Assembly (NCBI GenBank): GCA_029204225.1
Contig: MU832248.1
Location: 1-64,000 of the forward strand
Direction: 5' to 3'
Length of the DNA stretch: 64,000 bases
DNA from: Diphasiastrum complanatum
Lineage: Eukaryota > Streptophyta > Lycopodiopsida > Lycopodiales > Lycopodiaceae
Part shown: piece after piece, positions 10,034 through 20,701 of the stretch
How the letters are laid out: the number at the start of each line of letters is the position of its first letter
Numbering within the stretch: position 1 is the first letter of the stretch
Notes under the pieces: model-generated
What the model was told of the DNA's origin: nothing
Database searches by the model: none
What the model saw: only the letters and a program-made list of their open reading frames with translations
Translations under genes and position numbers: made by a program

Positions 10034-10366
10034 TTTTCTTAGCCCCTACCGTTGCCATAAATTCTCCTACTCGAACTAGAAGGTGCAACCACAATAGGTG
10101 GCTCTCTGGTATTCGAAAATATCAAAGGTTAACGAATCTATTAATTCTGAAAGCTCCATTCTACCATGTTGTCTGTCACATCACTAGGGAAGATCTCAGT
10201 AGTTTAGTTAGATTCACACCCGAGGCACTTCAGTGCCTTTAGGAGGCTGTTGAGGATTATAAGAGCCTTTTTTTTTTAAGACTCATTTTTGCTCGCTATA
10301 CATGCCAAGCGAGTTACGATTATGCCTAAAGATTTTCAACTACTATACATGATGCAGGATAGATAC
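10034..10366 (+). pseudogene. CENH3-like (centromeric histone H3) pseudogene
   Basis: Translation from about 10,034 gives an arginine-rich tail end (SPTRTRRCNHNRW), an alpha-N helix segment (GIRKYQRLTNLLI), KAPFYHVV, then TREDLSSLVRFTPEALQCL and EAVEDY. After a T-run and frame change comes DSFLLAIHAKRVTIMPKDFQL. The last block is the histone H3 alpha-3/C-terminal signature (AIHAKRVTIMPKD). The alpha-1/alpha-2 part resembles CENH3 (loop 1 longer, FTPEAL before the LQEA helix) rather than canonical H3. Breaks: TAG in alpha-2 (CL*EAVEDY), a poly-T insertion near 10,268-10,277 with a TAA just after it, and a divergent C-terminus. No introns interrupt the fold, which suggests a retrocopy or a transduplicated fragment. 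Dead copia pol follows at once. Confidence 0.75.
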
Positions 10367-10379
10367 TCCAAATTACATA

Positions 10380-12150
10380 TGGGTGAGCTTATGATTTTAA
10401 GCAGAAGCAGCAAATGTAGGAGTTTGTTCCAACAATTCCATTTACCATTGATAGGCCTGGACCTACAACTGTTCCACAATCTGAAGATATCCCAATCATT
10501 CATCCAGGAGAGACATCTGCTTAGGAACCTACAGTTCGAAGATCTGCACGACAATGACAACAACTTGATCATTTCGTCCCTCAAGCATTTATCAGTCATG
10601 ATGAACTTGCCTCTGTCGTAGAAGCATTGTCAATGTCAGATGCAGACAAATGGGAAGCTGCCATGGACATTGAGAACCATTCATTTATGAAGAACAAGAC
10701 CTGGAGTCTTGTTAATCCTTCTTGCAGGTATAAAACCTATTGACTCTAAGTGGATATTCAAGCTAAAGCTTAAGCCAGATGGATCAATATCCAAATGGAA
10801 AGCTCGATTGGTGGTTAAAGGATACGAGCAAGTTTATGGAATAGATTACACTGACACTTTCAGTCTAGTGGTAAAGCATCAATCTATTTGAACCTTGCTG
10901 GCTATAGTTGTTGCAGAGGATCTGGACATTCATTAGATGGACACCCAGACAACATTCCTTCACGGATATATACAAGAAGACATTTTCATTTATCAACCAG
11001 AAGGTTACGTCCTTCAAGGCCAAGAGCATATGGTATGTAAATTGCATAAGGCACTTTATGGCCTCAAGCAAGCTCCTGGGGCCTAGTATGAAAGAATTAG
11101 TCACTTCTTGTTGCAGCACAAATTTACTTCTTGCTCCACAGACTCAAAAGTATATTTCAAGTGTAAACGGCCAAGCCATGTCATAATAGCATTATATGTC
11201 GATGATTCTTGAATCATCAGCAATTCAAATAAGTTATTACTTGAAACCAAATCTTTGCTTTCAAATGAATTTGAGATGACTGATTTAGGCCCAATCATAA
11301 CCTACTTGTTGGTATGGAGATCACCAGAGATCGCGCAAGCCGAAGGATTGCTATAAGCCAATAATCCTATTTAAAATGTACTTCACAGATATGGCATGGA
11401 TGATTGTAAGCCGATAGACACACCTATGGATCTAGGATCCAAACTGTCTAAAGACATGTGCCCTAGAACTCAAGCAGAACAGCAAGAAATATGCAAATAC
11501 CCTTATCAATCGATAATTGGATCGATCATGTATTCTATGATCTACGTGAGCACACTATCATAGTACATGTCCAATCCAGGCTCTCCAACGAGTACTAAAG
11601 TACATTCAAGCTAATAAGCACTATGCCTTGTGCTAGAATGGTAATACAGAAACTGCACTTTCGTTAGTCACTTATTTAGATTCAGATTGGGCAGGAGACG
11701 TGGATATCAGAAAGTCCACATTAGGTTATATTTCTTTTTTTGTAGGAGGACCCATTTCATGGAAAATCAGAAAGTAGAAATGCATTTTGTTGTCTTCTAC
11801 AGAATTGGAATACGTTGCAGCTACATCAACAATGAAGGAAATTATTTGGCTAAGAAGATTGCTACAAGATATGCAATTGTCATAGATCGGTCCAAGTATA
11901 CTCTAGTGCGACAATCAGAGCTACAAAGCTCTATCTCTGAACCCACGAACTCATACTAGAACTAAACACATAAAAGTTCAGTTTCATTTTCTTAGAGAGA
12001 AAGTTCAAAATAAAGATGTTGTACTAAGTTACTGTCATATAGACAGTATGTTGGCTGACATTTTGACAAAGCCATTGTCAAGAGTAAACATTCTGCTTTA
12101 GTAGATATGATAAATCTCAATTTTTATTTAGATTCATAGTAGTAAGCTTA
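10380..12150 (+). pseudogene. Ty1/copia reverse transcriptase-RNase H, heavily mutated
   Basis: Blocks in order: a pre-RT linker to about 10,620, the RT start ([40 protein letters not shown], about 10,733-10,860), LHGYIQEDIFIYQPEGYV (about 10,965), LHKALYGLKQAPGA (about 11,045), the catalytic ALYVDDS (about 11,195), FEMTDLGPI (about 11,270), then RNase H relics to about 12,100. Stop codons and frame changes are frequent, so it is dead. The TGTTGGAG LTR start follows at 12,159 after AAGGGAGAG. It contains no integrase and is joined upstream to the CENH3-like fragment. Confidence 0.75.
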
Positions 12151-13278
12151 AGGGAGAGTGTTGGAGTTTAGTCTTTCTCCTACTCATCCTAACTACCCTC
12201 CTTTTTTCACTTATGTGAATCACTCTCTCAAGCAATCTATAGAAATGAACTATTTTTTGCAACAGTTTGCATTTTTACACGCAAACTACAACACGCGAAA
12301 AAGATGAAAACCCGACAAAGTTATCTACTTAATTCTCGGGCATTTTAGGCACAAAAGATTCTTGCAAAAAATGCGACAAAGTATTCTACTCAACATTCTG
12401 ACCAATTAAGGAATGCCCCAGTCTTTTCGAAGAATGCAAGAAATGTGACAGCACTGTTAACTCGTCATTTTAGGCACCCGATACATACTCAAAAAAATGT
12501 CGCATTTTCTCAAAAACTATGAAAATTGTAACAAACTACAGATTTACACAGGATTTCTCGTACAACTTGTTTACGTCTTCACGCTCCGTCAATAACTGAT
12601 CTATTGATCAATTAAACAACTGTTAATGATCTTGTAATTTTAAAATAGAATAATACAAGATCATATAACAACTATATAAGAAAATGAGCGTTAGAAGAAT
12701 AAATATGATGAGATGTATGATCATCAGACGACAAAGATCAAACGACCAAAATTGGTTTTATTGTACCTGACTCCTCAGAGTTAGAGACCATATAAAGAGA
12801 GAGTAAAAGTATTCAGAACCATAGCAATTGAGTTGATTCCATAAGTAGGATCACGATCTTATCAGCACGATTGTCTTATGATCTGATAGTTGTTAGTACA
12901 ACATTGAATATACATAATCGTTATTGTTCTATCTCATTGCATTCGTGTTGAATGTTTATTAACTCTCACTCTTCTTCCTCTACTATCACAATCAAAATTA
13001 ATGAAGAAATGAATGGTTGTCATAGACGACTAAATAATTCACATTTCTTTTAAGTCAGTAATGGAGAAGAGCACGACTGTCTCAGACGCCTAATTGTTTG
13101 CATTCTCTTTACGGTTGTCTACAACACCTAGACTGACTTCAAACAAATCAGAACTGCTCTACATTAAGTAATCTAAGATCCCATTGTTAGTTTTTCAAAC
13201 TGTTTCATAATAGTTTTTCTTCGTTGAGGCCTATCAAACCACCCTTTGTGTGTGTCAGTTTCGTCACCATCCCAACAA
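12150..13278 (+). repeat. LTR of the preceding copia element, boundary uncertain
   Basis: The polypurine tract AAGGGAGAG is followed by TGTTGGAGTTTAG at 12,159. No open frame occurs to 13,280. A CCCAACA string at 13,272-13,278 could be the LTR end, giving about 1.1 kb, but no PBS follows. About 50 bases before it (TCAAACCACCCTTTGTGTG) match a sequence at 33,394-33,450 in opposite orientation. Confidence 0.35.
12300..12525 (+). repeat. Three diverged tandem units of about 65 bp
   Basis: Related segments begin GACAAAGTTATCTACT (about 12,314), GACAAAGTATTCTACTC (about 12,382) and GACAGCACTGTTAACTC (about 12,447). They share GCATTTTAGGCAC-like strings and TGCAAAAAATGC-like ends. They lie in the presumed LTR and could be regulatory repeats, but the divergence is high. 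Confidence 0.4.
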
Positions 13279-13280
13279 TT

Positions 13281-13556
13281 GGGAAGTAGTTCGCTTCCAA
13301 CGACTATTTTCCAAAGTTCCTTGGCCATCAGTACTACTCTCATCTTGAATTTCCATAGGTGCTAATTTGAACCATCGAGTTTGTCTACCATCAGAGCAGA
13401 CTATAATTGTGAATCCATTTGGAAGTTCAGGATGAGCGTATGCAGATAGTAGATTATAGTAAGTGTCTACTCTTTATCAGAACAATCATTTTGATAATGT
13501 AAGCTCTAAATCCGCTTCAAAAGAATCAGAGAGTAGAAATTATTGCTCTGATATCA
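13281..13556 (-). pseudogene. Copia leader and gag start, minus strand, with tRNA-Met PBS
   Basis: On the minus strand a primer-binding site TGATATCAGAGC (13,556-13,545; one mismatch from TGGTATCAGAGC) directly follows the LTR end. A leader of about 130 bases follows, then gag starting near 13,395 with LDGSN*HLWKFKMRVVL and AKELWKIVVGSE. This is the typical DUF4219/UBN2 gag N-terminus, with one stop. The frame is cut at 13,280, where the reverse strand reads into TGTTGGGATGGTGACG, another LTR-like end. It is a truncated, dead element. Confidence 0.6.
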
Positions 13557-14547
13557 TGTTGGGATTCATGGTCTACGTGTCATGACAGAGAGAAGTGAGT
13601 GGTGAATCCTTGGTGCATGCAACTATGTCTATTGTATTCAAACTGACTTCGATAGTTTGAAGTCTACCCAACTTGATCACATCTTCGAAGTCACTGGATC
13701 GATACAATCGATTCCATATCCATGCACGAATTAGATTGGTTTTAAATTTAGCTTTGAGGAAGCGTATTAGGTGCGGAGATTAGAGTGTCACAATCAACTC
13801 AGACTATCAGTCATACAAGACAATTGAATCTACGAATAAGTTTATCTAAGCAAGCAGGAATCTGAACATAGAATAAATATGCATTCAATCACAATATACA
13901 CGACCTAGATTACTGGAACATTGATTATTCAGTCGCGAATAGATACAATTTGAATGCAGTCAGAGTCATGTTCTTTCTAAAACAATACTCTGTAATAACA
14001 TAGAGAAAGAAAAAAATAATTGCGCTTTGATTGATCGAATAGATAGATTATTGAGCTAGATGATCTCTTCTTGTCTTGTCCAACCGAGGAACTGATAAGT
14101 TACTGGATATATACACATGACTAACTAATTAAAAGAGTACTTTACAATTAAAATTAAGGCACTACGTACTGTTGGCAGTCACCTTCGGATAGTATCTAAT
14201 TTTGTTAGAGATTCTGTCTGGTTGTGATTCAATGTACTTGTTGATCCGCGAATTACGGCCGATTGTTCGAGGATGGCCGAATAATCGAATTTGGTCAATT
14301 GGTCCGAGATGGTCGAACTATCAAGGATGGCCAAACAATCGAAGATGGATGAATAGTCAAGATGACCAAATAGTCGAAGGTGTCCGAACGATCGGGAAAC
14401 ACTGTCACCGATTCTTTTGTATTTCTTCAGAATGTCAGAAAACAAGTTCATTTTTGTAGAGTATGCGACCGTACAAGTATTTACAACAACTAGCAAATGG
14501 ATTTAGATTAGTAGGGAGATAGGGATGGAGAGGATAGAAATCCAACA
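13557..14547 (-). repeat. Candidate 5' LTR of a minus-strand copia element
   Basis: The sequence next to the PBS starts TGTTGGGATT on the plus strand at 13,557. A matching CCAACA lies at 14,542-14,547, giving TG..CA ends with a 6-bp terminal inverted repeat and a length of about 990 bp. No second LTR copy is present to confirm it. The stretch holds no convincing gene. Confidence 0.35.
14240..14410 (+). repeat. Irregular tandem repeat, about 20-25 bp, around GATGGCC and TCGAA
   Basis: Repeated strings such as GGATGGCCGAATAATCGAA, GAGATGGTCGAACTATC, GGATGGCCAAACAATCGAA, GATGACCAAATAGTCGAA and GGTGTCCGAACGATCG follow each other with slightly variable spacing. About six to seven units are recognisable. 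No protein function is supported for the short open frames crossing it. Confidence 0.6.
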
Positions 14548-16230
14548 ACATGCGGTGATTTGTATCAAGCAGGACCAATTTTGAATGAATGGATATGTAA
14601 AAAAAACACAAATTTATTAGAATTATTTGAATCTTCATATTGGGCAAAAATGCCACGTTGTTACGAACTGGTTAAAACAATGAGACAAAAAGATCATAAT
14701 TTTCTATCCATACTTGACAGAATATGACAATGCGAACACACAACTTCTGAAATAGATTTCTTAAACAAACTATGTCATCGCAAACCTCCATTTGATCACA
14801 CATTTCCACACCTATTTTAGACAAACTTTGACAAAGGAAAGCACAATGATGACACCTTATTGCAACAATAAACTCAAACAGAATACATCTTACAAACAAT
14901 TGACTCATTCCATATTTCATGTCAAAAGAACCCAAAAATTCCTAGTGATTCCAAAAATACAACTGGCTTATCCACAATTATCAGAGTCAAACATGGCATG
15001 TTTATTGAGTTATGCACTTCAAATCCAAACATCAGTGATGGATTGGTCAACAGTGCCGAATGATGATTCAAAACAAAAACAACAATAATGGCCGAAGACA
15101 TTATCTGGATACAATTCTACGACACAAATACAGGGGCCAAAACAAGATACGAAAACACTCACATTCACAACCAACAAATCAATAGAACGTGGAGACCTAT
15201 ACGACGACTTGACCACATATGGACAAATTGCAACAACCATGAATGCCAATCTGGTTCGACTTATGCACATTGGTCTGATCACTCTCCAATATACTTCTAC
15301 CACAAAATGAAAAGCCACCAAGCAACATTCGTTGCTCATGAATGAAGAACGCATATTTGAAGTCTATGTTGTAACTCTAACTATCTATGACAAAATATAT
15401 AGAATCAAATATAGTATAATACTAATAAAACTAAATTTCAAGTATAAGTTAAAATTCAACTCAGTTTTACATTTTTTAACATATAACATCCTTTCATCTT
15501 ATATAAAAACAATTTGTTGCTTTGAGCAACCAACTAACATAATAACCTTCTCGTAACCAAAACATAAATCCATTTCATAAACTGAAAATTACAAATCTTA
15601 TCAATTTATTCTAACATTAAAATGTCTATTAAAAACTTACAACAAACTAATATCCAAATTTTGGAAGTACAAAACAAAGTTTCAAAATCGTGCACATATT
15701 TTAAAATCAATATATAGATTTATTACACAAAAAAAATTCTCACACTATTGAGAAAGCAGTTCAACCCGGTCGGCAAAGGCAAACCTTAAAATTTTAGGAT
15801 TCATGCTATTATCACATGGCAAGGCCTTTGTGGTATAATACCACATCGCTTTTGTTTTATTATTTATTTATAATTATTATTTACAAAGCTAAAATCCAAA
15901 AACCTAAAAAAAATAAACAATTTATTTGAAATATCCACATGTCAAACCCACAAAAGATGAAAATACAAATAAAAATAGTTTTTTTTATGTCATTTAAACC
16001 AAAACACAAGCATGTCAATGTTTCAGATGATTGCTAAGTCCTTCTTGCAAAGCAAGGCAGGGGCCAATTACAAAATACAACAAGGGCCAATTAGAACAAA
16101 TTTAAATCGCAGTTTCGTGGCACAACCATTTCTCTGTCATCAGCGATCAGTTTAGAGGTGCTATACATGCAGACACATAGTTTCGTTGCACACAAAGAAA
16201 CAACTTTTGTGGCACAACCATCTCTTTCTC
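14548..16230. other. No recognisable gene
   Basis: Several open stretches of about 75-110 codons occur on both strands, but none contains a recognisable motif or compositional sign of coding. The DNA is AT-rich and of intergenic type. Around 15,980-16,250 there is a direct duplication: GTGGCACAACCATCTCT and ATCAGTGATCAGTTTAGAGG recur about 110 bases apart (from about 16,118 and 16,209). Confidence 0.5.
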
Positions 16231-16554
16231 ATCAGTGATCAGTTTAGAGGTTAGCTTCACCAAGTTTGAAGAAAAACAAAAAAAACATTCTAGTGAGCAG
16301 ATTTATAAGCAGACTTTCAAGTTTGTTGATCAGATCCTAATTATTTCTCAAGACTTCTATTTGGGTTATCTCAAGTATTTTCAATGGATGATGGCAATGC
16401 AGACATTTGCAGTATGGATCAAAGTGCAAAACAAGACAAAAAAAGACTTGCTTCACCATCTCTTCCATCTCCACCTCCCTCTAATCATCCTCGCCATGAA
16501 TCACCTCTTCATGCACCTCTTCCTTCGCCTACACCGTATCGCCCACCACATATT

Positions 16555-17015
16555 TATTCTATTGTTTTAATGTTTTTAACTCAGTTTCTCAGGCGGCTAT
16601 CTTTCAAGAACTTCGTGGTGCTCAGGATACACTTGGCATGCTCGTTCCTTTTGTGTGGAGCTTCTATTCAAAAAGTTCTTCTTTATATTTTAGTCATGCT
16701 TCTCGTGCTGGTGATGTTATCATCATTTCTTCTGGTGAAGGAACTCGACAAGGGGATCCTTTGGATGGTCCTCTCTTTGATTTGGCACATTATCGCGCAT
16801 TGCGTGCTACAGCTTCAGATTTTCAGTCTTGTCTATTCCCCTCTATTGCGAATGATACTCATATTGTGGGCCCTGCAAGTGAAGTCGTCCCTGCTTTTTG
16901 GATTTCTCTGCTCAACTTTCTTCTATTGGGCTTACAATGAACAAGGATAAGTGTGTTGCTTGGTGCCCAAAAGGCCTTGTAGCAGATATCTCCTTACCTA
17001 AAGATTTCAACAAAG
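16555..17015 (+). pseudogene. Non-LTR (LINE-type) reverse transcriptase fragment
   Basis: The frame at 16,560-16,940 reads FNSVSQAAIFQEL, PFVWSFYSKSSSLYFSHAS, then SGEGTRQGDPLDGPLFDLAHYRAL and FPSIANDTHIVGP. G[TV]RQGDPL is the signature of RT motif 4 of LINE-like elements. The catalytic [FY]xDD is altered to IANDTHI, so the enzyme is inactive. A frame change near 16,930 continues as MNKDKCVAWCPKGL. Sequence stops resembling RT at about 17,015, where the inverted-repeat unit of methyltransferase copy B begins, so copy B or its rearrangement truncates it. Endonuclease and C-terminal parts are absent. Confidence 0.7.
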
Positions 17016-17021
17016 AAATCC

Positions 17022-17620
17022 TTTGAAATTCGAATTTGATTGAAAAAAATCTATCCAAAAATTTGATTAAAAGTAACATTTTTGTTTGGATTTTTAGGTT
17101 TTTTAAACATTTTTAAGTCCAAGCCAAGAAAAAGACTGTATTTCTATGCTGAGCATAAAAAAAAAAAATTTATTTTACAACTATTGGCTATGCTCAGCAT
17201 AGAAACCTTCTTTCCTCACTCCCAAGTCTTATGCTAGGAGCATATTATGCTAGGAGCATAACACATCTTCAATCTATAAGTGGTTATGTAATGCTCAACA
17301 TAAGATATTCTCTTAATCTCTACCGACTTCTATGTTGAACATAGCGTGCTTTCTCACTTCACGCGGTTATGTTATGCTGAGCATAGAACACGGGCGAGCG
17401 AAAGAGAAAATCATATGCTCAGCATAACATAACCGCGTGAAGTGAGAAAGCACGCTATGCTCAGCATATAACTCAGTAGAGATTAAGAGAATATCTTATG
17501 TTGAGCATAACGCTTAGCATAAGACTTGAGAGCGAGGAAAGAAGGTTTATATGTTGAGCATAGCCAAAAGTTCCAAAATAAAAGAATTTTTTATGCTCAG
17601 CATAGAATTTAAAAGAAATG
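17022..17620. repeat. Long inverted repeat of methyltransferase unit, copy B
   Basis: Arms of roughly 200-235 bp (about 17,155-17,389 and 17,409-17,606) flank a loop of about 20 bases (ACACGGGCGAGCGAAAGAG). Over the inner 100 bases the arms are nearly identical, including AGCGTGCTTTCTCACTTCAC and its complement. The left arm carries an extra copy of a TTATGCTAGGAGCATA-like block. The whole segment is the reverse complement of 3,485-3,985 in copy A, while the exons of A and B run the same way, so the hairpin has been inverted in one copy. Confidence 0.9.
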
Positions 17621-17734
17621 AAACATTTTTTTTAAGATTATCGCGTCACAAGATTGGTCTATGTTATGCTAAGCATAAACTAAACCAATTATAATCTATG
17701 CTGATCATAGGTACTCGAAGTTCTCTAACATTAT

Positions 17735-18734
17735 TCTTGTCATGTAGAGCCTCAAACAATGTTTAAGAAACGTGTTGTTTGCTATTGTTGAGGGGAAGAA
17801 TCCAGTCTATTCTTCTCGTAATACAAAGTCAGTGGCAGTGACATGTGGCAATATAACTTCTTCCACTGTCCCATCTAAAACATATGCTATTGCTAAATCT
17901 GCACTCTCTGAATCAGTTCCATTTCTACCAAAATAAAGAAGATCTCAGACTGTTGTTAATATTGAACCCGCCTCTGAGAAGCCGAAGTCTAAAAATAAAT
18001 CCATGGCCAAGCCACCAAAAATAGTTCCTTCTGAAGAAAGTAGAAAGAAAACGGAGGAGGCCACTTTAGTTTTGCTTGGAGCCACTATCCAACCGTTGAA
18101 GGATTCATCTGAAATCTATCAAATTAGAGATCAAATTCATAAAACAAAAAAAATTAGAGAAACTACATTAATTTTGGATATAAACCAGTGCGATCGACCT
18201 CCTATTGATCCATCCACTGGAGATCGACCAATGGAGGTTTGAGAGCCTAATGACAGCCATGTACATAATTAATTTAAAGATCATATGCAAGCAATTGTGA
18301 CACATTTTGTTGTTTTGGTAGATCCGGCTGAATGTAGATCTATTTCGGAATTTGCTTTTTCTTCTTTAGATTCTTATCATTTTTTTGTTTGGGACGGCAT
18401 TCATAGTTTACAAGCTAGAAAGCAGTGGTCCTAGGAGTACCCTCATGTAGCTTCTTTTCGATCAGTTAGTGTCATTGCTTTTGCTGGATTGACAGTGGAA
18501 GAAGCTAAACTTCTTGTCTGGGACCAAGACTACAGGATGAAAATGAGGGTCATCTAGAGGAAAAGATTTTTTTACAAAGAATTTATCAGGGTTTCTAAAG
18601 CTGGAGATTTTAACCAGTTGGAGCTTAAAGCACTTTGTGCTCAAGAAATGGGCCTGCCATTTGATTCTAAGAATCCGACGCGGAGCCTTATTAAATATGA
18701 TAATTTTTATCAGCTTGCATTTCGCAGTGGCCAG
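17735..18734 (+). pseudogene. ParB/sulfiredoxin-like exon(s) of methyltransferase unit, copy B
   Basis: Parallel to 4,536-5,545. The N-terminal basic part is better preserved here: KSMAKPPKIVPSEESRKK, then LVLLGATIQPLKD and LILDINQCDRPP (18,003-18,240). The ParB-like core follows as VTHFVVLVDPAECRS and FFVWDGIHSLQARKQ, then IAFAGLTVEEAKLLVWDQDY, which is open here but broken by TGA in copy A. Breaks: TGA in MEV*EPND, a 9-base deletion near 18,270, TAG in QWS*EYP (CAG in copy A) and the shared TAG in RVI*RKRFF. The exon ends LAFRSGQ at 18,734 with a GTAATT donor. Comparing A and B, the ancestral frame can be followed across most of the exon. Confidence 0.5.
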
Positions 18735-18859
18735 GTAATTATTGTACTATGCTTAGCATAGAATGTTTGGTTCATAAGTTTTTAATCTAGGTAATTGTTT
18801 TACTCTTAGTATGGAATGTTTGGTTCAAAAGTTTTAAAAATTAATAAGTAAAATTTTTA

Positions 18860-19440
18860 AATTTTGTATAGTTCCTTGACAAGATGCCATTAATTCATGG
18901 ATTGAAAGCTAATAATAGGTTTTGTTTTGTCTTCTTAATGTTATTTTTTCATGTGTGGGCCCTTGTAGATAAATTTTTTGACAAATGGGAAAATTTTGAA
19001 CTAAAGGGCCAACTAGCTCAAGGAGGTTCAAAATCCAAAAATAAGACTGTTGCCACCACTCACACATTAAAATACATACCGATAGAGATGGATATTTTCG
19101 AGTGGAAAAATATACAAGGAATAAATTCCTCTGAGCTGGTAATCGGTGTCCTCTCGAGAGTTGCTGATGGTCAGCTCTTTCTTGCTGAAATGGGCTAAGA
19201 CTTTCAGAGATCAGATTCTCTTTTTGTTTCTAAATAACATTTCTTATTACTAATTGCAATTTTATTTTTTTTAAATTTTTGTAATATTAATCACTAATTT
19301 GTTTTATAATACAGGCATAAACTATTCATGAAAGTTCAAGAGGCCATGAACTGTAAAGATTTTGAGGAGTGCTATGCTTTATCCTCTGAACAATAAAAAT
19401 GAAGCCCTCACTCCATTTTTTATTTTATTTAGAGATATAG
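18860..19440 (+). pseudogene. Middle exons of methyltransferase unit, copy B
   Basis: After an intron with one clear TATGCTTAGCATAG (about 18,749), an open frame at 18,884-19,198 reads WALVDKFFDKWENFELKG, THTLKYIPIEMDIFEWKN and SELVIGVLSRVADGQLFL. It keeps both tryptophans that are TGA in copy A. A second short exon (about 19,315-19,440) matches 6,055-6,190 but has a 2-base frame change (EECYA...). The next intron again carries several TATGCTAAGCATA copies between about 19,505 and 19,660. No domain is recognised. Confidence 0.5.
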
Positions 19441-19673
19441 TATTCATTTTACTCATGCTTAGTAGCATAGAAATATATTAATTTTTTTATTTCAAACATT
19501 CATATCTTATGCAAAGCATAAAATTGTATTCTCTAAGCTAGGATCTCAAGCTTAGCATAGATTTCATTTTTTAACTATTTATTATGTTCATCCTATGCTA
19601 AGCATAGTTGCATTTTTCATTTTACCTTGCTTAACATCCTATGCTAAGCATAGTTGCATTCTCTCTTATTTTA

Positions 19674-20005
19674 GTTTGTTGAAGACAAGAAAAATAAAGT
19701 TCTTTCAGAGTAGTTTGAACGACATATTTTAAAAGCGAAGGCAGAGAAAGATTGGCATGGGGTGAGACTATTGTCAAGGAGGATTCAACATAGACATACC
19801 TCCCGAAATGTGTCAATGATCAACCGTGTTTTTACAATATGGAAGAAGGAGATTGTAGGGAGATTTCAAAAAAATTTAAGAAAAGACCCTACACTCTTTG
19901 CATTGTAGACATCCCCTATGCACTTCAAATGAAAGAATCTCTAAATGATAATTCTCCATTTAAATTCACTGAGATTCACAGTGTGATGCAGGGATTTTTT
20001 GAAAG
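19674..20005 (+). pseudogene. Methyltransferase domain, copy B, part 1 (motif IV)
   Basis: The exon begins after a TTTTAG acceptor and reads toward CFYNMEEGD, KKRPYTLCIVDIPYALQM (motif IV as DIPY) and IHSVMQGFFES. It is interrupted at 20,005 by the copia element at 20,006-25,435. A TAG lies at the codon where copy A has TAA (LSE*FE against LSK*FK, near 19,710), and another TAG occurs only in this copy (DST*TYLP). The exon resumes at 25,441. Confidence 0.75.
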
Positions 20006-20687
20006 TGTAAAAATCACAACAAATAAGGATCCTAAAACACTTGAAATGATGAGGGAAACAATAGATTATGATTTCATAAGATTAGCACAAGTTGAACCAT
20101 CAAAATCCATCAAAAATCTATGCTTGAACCTCACTAAATGGCCCAAATCCTTGAAGAAGGCTTCACACGTGTGAAAGTACGGCCTCCCACAGTCTGAGTA
20201 CTGTACACCAGACCTACATTCAATCCTATAATCATTAGTAATCACAAGTACTCAAACAATTATGAACATAGAGAGCAATTGCACCATTATGAGAGAAAAA
20301 TCATGAAATTGCTTGATTGATTTTGGTGAGATATCATCACCTATATATACATGATCCATCACGGTTTTGGGTAGGTATGAGTAGCCCTAAACCTATCCCT
20401 AATTCTAATTTTGGTGGATCTTTCATCCCTACCAAGTTAGGGTTGGAATCTTCGAGATCCCTCAACAATGCAAAAATTACCAAAAAAAGCTCCTATTTTT
20501 TCTCCCTTGTATCTAAGCATAATTTGGACTCATTACAAAGGTTCTAACACTTAGGTCTACTTGAGAACATCCTTATGAATGGAATACTATGCTATTTGGC
20601 ACGTGTGACAAGCCACATCATGACCATCTAACTATTTACAAGTCATATGACCAAAACTAGTCAAGCTAGAATTGTGAATTTTTAACA
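20006..20687 (-). repeat. 3' LTR of the 20.0-25.4 kb copia element
   Basis: The LTR is bounded by TGTAAAAATC and TTTTTAACA on the plus strand, that is TGTTAAAAATTC...TTTTTACA in element sense. It is preceded in element sense by the tract GTGAGGAGGAG. It contains TTCACACGTGTGAA at 20,162-20,175, a perfect palindrome with a G-box core (CACGTG), and a nearby GAGTACTGTAC. Confidence 0.95.
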
Positions 20688-20701
20688 CTCCTCCTCACTA
20701 T

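Noticed and set aside
14672-15556. Overlapping open frames of 74-111 codons
   Set aside because: No motif, no codon bias, and both strands equally open in AT-rich DNA.
16384-16950. A 188-codon plus-strand frame as an independent membrane protein
   Set aside because: It overlaps the LINE RT fragment in another frame; its hydrophobic stretches come from the out-of-frame reading of RT sequence.
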